Shown: positions 61,024 to 64,000 of the stretch, one piece after another
Layout of the letters: each line of letters starts with the position of its first letter
How positions within the stretch are numbered: position 1 is the stretch's first letter
Assembly (NCBI RefSeq): GCF_963678865.1
Contig: NZ_OY787459.1
Span: 3,483,501 to 3,547,500 of the forward strand
Source of the DNA: Maridesulfovibrio sp.
GTDB taxonomy: Bacteria; Desulfobacterota; Desulfovibrionia; Desulfovibrionales; Desulfovibrionaceae
Length of the DNA: 64,000 nt
Direction of reading: 5' to 3'
Position numbers and translations under genes: made by a program
Notes under the pieces: generated by a model
Database searches by the model: none
Seen by the model: the letters and a program-made list of their open reading frames with translations, nothing else
Told to the model about the DNA's origin: nothing

Positions 61024-61683
61024 ATGAATAGTGTTTATGCATTCGTTGTTGGTCCTCTGGCATGGTTCGCCTGGGGCGTGTTTGTTCTCGGTTCCCTGTA
61101 CAGGCTGTTCTCCATGTATCAGCTTGCCAAAGCCAAAGACGGTTCTTCCCTGTATTTCATGAGTTTTAAATGGAGCTTCCGCTCCATCATGGCATGGATG
61201 AATCCTACCGGAACTCTCGGTTGGCAGCGCAATCCCTGGACTGCGATGGTAACCTTTGTTTTTCATATCTGCCTTGTCATTGTCCCCCTCTTCCTGCTGG
61301 GACACGTAGTTCTCTGGGATCAGTTTTTCGGCATCAGCTGGCCGACCCTCCCGGATAACATCGCTGACATCATGTCTATTCTGGTAGTTGTCTGCTGTAT
61401 TTACTTCGGTGCACGTCGGTTTCTGCAGAGAGACGTTGCCTACCTGACCACCGCCAAGGACTGGATTGCACTTGCCGTGCCTTCCCTCGTGTTCCTGACC
61501 GGCGTTCTGGCTTACCATGAAATCGGTGATGCCAAGGTTATGCTCATTCTGCATATCATCTGCGGTGAACTCATGCTCGTCAGCATTCCTTTCACCCGTT
61601 TGAGCCACATGCTGTTCGGCCTGTTCACCAGAGCCTATATGGGTTCCGAGTTCGGCGGTGTCCGTAACTGCAAAGACTGGTAA
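61024..61683 (+). CDS. tmcC: TmcC: membrane cytochrome b subunit
   Basis: 219 residues, 18 nt after tmcD with GGAGGAA before the start. About five membrane helices in the NarI/HdrE-like arrangement. Candidate haem histidines are in FHICLVI, LLGHVV, LHIICGE and RLSHMLF. It would move electrons between the periplasmic cytochrome TmcA and the cytoplasm-facing TmcB. Length fits the family. Confidence 0.9.
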   Translation: MNSVYAFVVGPLAWFAWGVFVLGSLYRLFSMYQLAKAKDGSSLYFMSFKWSFRSIMAWMNPTGTLGWQRNPWTAMVTFVFHICLVIVPLFLLGHVVLWDQFFGISWPTLPDNIADIMSILVVVCCIYFGARRFLQRDVAYLTTAKDWIALAVPSLVFLTGVLAYHEIGDAKVMLILHIICGELMLVSIPFTRLSHMLFGLFTRAYMGSEFGGVRNCKDW

Positions 61684-61709
61684 CCACTTCCCGCAAGGAG
61701 TACTGAAAA

Positions 61710-63023
61710 ATGACATTCGACAGGAAAATCGAAGACGCAGGACTCGAGCGGGGTGTTTCCCGCCTGACTCCAGAACGTATCGAAAATACTCTTAAGCAGG
61801 TTATTGAAGGAGAAGCCGGCGCAAAGCTCAAGGTCTATGCTGAGACCTGTATGCGTTGCGGCATGTGCTCCGAAGCCTGCCATTACTATATGTCCCATGA
61901 AGGTGATCCCAGCTATTCCCCAGCCGGTAAAGTTCACCAGACTCTGGGCAAGATTTTGCGTAAGAACTACAAAATCACTGCAGATGAAATCTATGAGATG
62001 GCTCAGATAGCTTACACCGAGTGTAACCTCTGCCGCCGTTGCGTACATTTTTGCCCCCTTGGTATTGATACCGGTTACATCATGAGCATGGTGCGCCGCA
62101 TGTGCCACAAGCTCGGTGTCACTCCGCAGTACATTCAGGATACAGCACATTCCCATTCCGCAACCATGAACCAGATGTGGCTCAAGGATGATGAATGGCC
62201 GGATACCCTGCAGTGGCAGGAAGATGAAGCCCGTGATGAAATGCCCAACCTGCGCATTCCGCTGGATAAAGAGGGTGCGGAAATCTACTATTCCGTTATC
62301 GCGCCGGAACCCAAGTTCCGTACCCAGCTGATTTATCAGGCAGCATACATCTTCAACGAAGCCGGAGTTGACTTCACCATGCCCATCGAGCCGGGCTGGG
62401 ATAACTCCGATATGTGTATGTTCACAGGTGATTTCGAAATGATGGGTCGTCTCAAGAAACGTCATTTTGAATCTGCTCTTGATCTTAAATGTAAGCGTAT
62501 TGTCATGGGTGAGTGCGGTCACGCATTCCGTTCTATTTACGATCAGGGTAACCGCTGGGATGCATGGGATATGTATCCAATTGAAGTCGTTCACTCTATT
62601 GAGTTTTTCTGGGAGCTTTTTGAAGCCGGAAAAATCAAGCTGCGTGAAAAATTCAAAGAGCCCATCACCATTCATGACCCATGTAACGTCATCCGTGGCC
62701 GTGGTCTGATGGAACAGTCCCGTAAACTGGCTCACGCAATCTGCGAAAACGTTGTTGAAATGACCCCCAACCTTGAGCACAACTACTGCTGTGCTGCAGG
62801 CGGAGGTGTCATCAACTGCGGTCCTCCGTTCAAGAATGTCCGTATGAAAGGGAATAAGATCAAGGCTGAGCAGTTGAAAGCAACAGGCGTGAATACCATT
62901 CTCGCTCCTTGTCATAACTGCCATGGCGGACTTGAAGACCTCGTTCATTACTATGAACTTGGTATGGACATTAAGTTCTTCGGTGACCTTATCTATGATC
63001 TTATGGAAAAGCCTGAGGAATAG
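61710..63023 (+). CDS. tmcB: TmcB: HdrD-like iron-sulfur subunit
   Basis: 437 residues, 26 nt after tmcC. Two 4Fe-4S motifs, [11 protein letters not shown] (near residue 46) and [12 protein letters not shown] (near 105), are followed by two CCG-type regions. The second is clear ([11 protein letters not shown], then YCCAAGGG and APCHNCHGG); the first is weaker. This is the heterodisulfide-reductase-D-like subunit on the cytoplasmic side. It links the membrane cytochrome to a cytoplasmic electron partner. Confidence 0.93.
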   Translation: MTFDRKIEDAGLERGVSRLTPERIENTLKQVIEGEAGAKLKVYAETCMRCGMCSEACHYYMSHEGDPSYSPAGKVHQTLGKILRKNYKITADEIYEMAQIAYTECNLCRRCVHFCPLGIDTGYIMSMVRRMCHKLGVTPQYIQDTAHSHSATMNQMWLKDDEWPDTLQWQEDEARDEMPNLRIPLDKEGAEIYYSVIAPEPKFRTQLIYQAAYIFNEAGVDFTMPIEPGWDNSDMCMFTGDFEMMGRLKKRHFESALDLKCKRIVMGECGHAFRSIYDQGNRWDAWDMYPIEVVHSIEFFWELFEAGKIKLREKFKEPITIHDPCNVIRGRGLMEQSRKLAHAICENVVEMTPNLEHNYCCAAGGGVINCGPPFKNVRMKGNKIKAEQLKATGVNTILAPCHNCHGGLEDLVHYYELGMDIKFFGDLIYDLMEKPEE

Positions 63024-63036
63024 GAGGAAGATTACA

Positions 63037-63441
63037 ATGTATAAAAGAGTATTCTCTATCGCGGTCATTGCCGCATGTGTCTTTCTCTATATGATTCCCG
63101 CATTCTGCCAGGAGGACATAACCTCTTTGCTGGATCCGGCTTTCCCCAAACACGAAAGACCTGCTGCAGTGTTCGCGCATGACGCACACAATGAAAAGGC
63201 CGGTATCGAAGACTGCGCTGTATGTCACCACGTCTGGGAAGACGGAAAGATCGTCGAAGGCGAGTCTTCCGAAGACCAGAAATGCTCCGACTGCCACGCA
63301 GTTAAACCTGAAGCCGGAAAAACAGGTCTGCGCAATGCTTATCACAAGCTTTGCACCGACTGCCATGTAAAAGAAGAGAACGGTCCCGTATCCTGCGCCG
63401 GTTGCCACCCCAAAGGCGGCGCTGCCCCTGCAGAACATTAA
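63037..63441 (+). CDS. tmcA: TmcA: type II tetrahaem cytochrome c3
   Basis: 134 residues with a perfect AGGAGGA site. A signal peptide (about 1-25, ending AFCQE) exports it to the periplasm. Four CxxCH haem motifs are present (CAVCH, CSDCH, CTDCH, CAGCH), and distal histidines lie in FAHDAHN, HHVW and YHKL. This acidic cytochrome takes electrons from hydrogenase/type I c3 and passes them to TmcBC. It is the last gene of the operon, followed by a strong terminator. Confidence 0.95.
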   Translation: MYKRVFSIAVIAACVFLYMIPAFCQEDITSLLDPAFPKHERPAAVFAHDAHNEKAGIEDCAVCHHVWEDGKIVEGESSEDQKCSDCHAVKPEAGKTGLRNAYHKLCTDCHVKEENGPVSCAGCHPKGGAAPAEH

Positions 63442-63460
63442 GATCAAGTCTCAAATCATC

Positions 63461-63494
63461 AAGAAGGCCGCCCCAAGGGGTGGCCTTCTTTTTT
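63461..63494 (+). terminator. Terminator of the tmc operon
   Basis: AAGAAGGCCGCCCC (63461-63474) pairs with GGGGTGGCCTTCTT (63477-63490) with one G-U pair, then TTTT. Confidence 0.92.
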
Positions 63495-63552
63495 GTCTAC
63501 GCAATCTAATCAAATATTGACATTGTTGAGTTGTTGAGTTTTAAAAGTGATT

Positions 63553-64000
63553 ATGAAAAAAATAATATTGTTATGTGCGTTGTTGGCAGTGGTTTCCTGT
63601 GCGCCTCGCACGGGCTTGAAAAATCAAAATCTACAAACGTTAAATCCGGTTGAGTTGCGAATGGTAATCGCGGAAATGCCTAAGGGGGCGGACCTGCATA
63701 CTCATTTGTCCGGCATTCCATATGCGGAAGATTATCTAAAGTGGGCGGCTGATGATAACGCCTGTATCGTCAAAAGTAGCGGAAAGATTGTAGCAGGTCC
63801 TTGCGGTGACGGAACTCTTGCAGCCAAGGACGCATACTCTAATGCTAAGATATGGAACATGGCCGTAAGCGGGTTATCAGTCAGAGAAAACAGGCGTGAT
63901 AACCAACTTTGGGGGCATGATCAGTTCTTTGGGGCTTTCGGAAAAATGGGTGTTGCCAAGTACAACACGGGAAGGTTGTTAGCCCACGCTGCCAAGCAGG
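63553..64000 (+). CDS. Adenosine-deaminase-like lipoprotein (C-terminus off the right edge)
   Basis: 149 residues are visible. The signal peptide ends in the lipobox VVSCAP, so it is a lipoprotein. MPKGADLHTHLSGIPYAEDYL (near residue 45) is the first metal-binding H-x-H motif of adenosine deaminase/CECR1-type amidohydrolases. The remaining catalytic residues lie beyond the window. TTGACA about 38 nt upstream of the start is a possible -35 box. A surface deaminase for nucleoside salvage is the likely role; substrate specificity is inference. Confidence 0.8.
   Translation, partial: MKKIILLCALLAVVSCAPRTGLKNQNLQTLNPVELRMVIAEMPKGADLHTHLSGIPYAEDYLKWAADDNACIVKSSGKIVAGPCGDGTLAAKDAYSNAKIWNMAVSGLSVRENRRDNQLWGHDQFFGAFGKMGVAKYNTGRLLAHAAKQ

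Noticed and set aside
61635..63068. 477-codon minus-strand frame opposite tmcB
   Set aside because: Mirror frame of the biased tmcB codons; the plus strand has clear iron-sulfur motifs.
1..64000. CRISPR arrays, insertion sequences, integrases or prophage genes
   Set aside because: No regular repeat-spacer array, transposase, integrase or phage structural gene was found; the only mobile-like signals are the palindromic elements and the two AT-rich gene islands.

Overview
The window (about 47% GC by eye) looks like the chromosome of a sulfate-reducing deltaproteobacterium of the Desulfovibrionaceae, probably a marine Desulfovibrio/Maridesulfovibrio type. The main reasons are a complete Tmc transmembrane redox complex with a tetrahaem type II cytochrome c3, a sahR-ahcY pair, archaeal-type early shikimate enzymes fused to a pheA-aroA-tyrA-trp supercluster, and a GAK-type gene cassette. 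Species identity is inference only.

Layout. 1-4.6 kb (minus strand): a cassette of five uncharacterised proteins matching the 'GAK system' families (XXXCH protein, PHP-like protein, amphi-Trp protein, PhoU-kinase fusion, RimK-like ATP-grasp enzyme running off the left edge). 4.8-7.7 kb: HD hydrolase, LysR regulator divergent from a small secreted beta-propeller-like protein and a ferredoxin-nitroreductase fusion. 7.7-12.1 kb: two near-identical tRNA arrays (three tRNA-Glu plus tRNA-Gln; two tRNA-Glu plus tRNA-Gln) on either side of a large secreted subtilase. 12.1-20.8 kb: DciA-like and Rho-N-like small proteins, sahR-ahcY, an AT-rich foreign-looking gene with a PD-(D/E)XK-like end, a DEAD-box helicase, an RRM protein behind an attenuator-like leader, and a secreted glycan-binding-type protein.

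20.9-30.3 kb (minus strand): HAAAP permease, aspartate ammonia-lyase, a GGDEF and an EAL c-di-GMP protein around a RarD-type transporter, then amtB-glnK behind a sigma-54 promoter. 30.6-42.9 kb (plus strand): the aromatic amino acid supercluster from the 2-amino-3,7-dideoxy-hept-6-ulosonate route to tryptophan. It is headed by a leader peptide containing the run YFFYFFYFW followed by a strong terminator, a transcription attenuator that would sense Phe, Tyr and Trp together. A second strong terminator between tyrA and trpE splits the cluster.

42.9-64 kb: a RloA/RloB (AbiL-like) candidate phage-defence pair; a GNAT/periplasmic-binding pair; a CpxAR-like two-component system divergent from a three-gene RND efflux system; a degenerate HD-GYP protein; an NDP-forming acyl-CoA synthetase with a DRTGG/AAA_26 partner; the tmcD-C-B-A operon; and the start of an adenosine-deaminase-like lipoprotein cut by the right edge.

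The strongest candidates for unusual biology are the multi-amino-acid attenuator (30640-30820), the GAK cassette (1-4646), the RloAB pair (42947-44895), the AT-rich orphan nuclease-like gene (15830-17416) and the evenly spaced repeats upstream of amtB (30449-30563).
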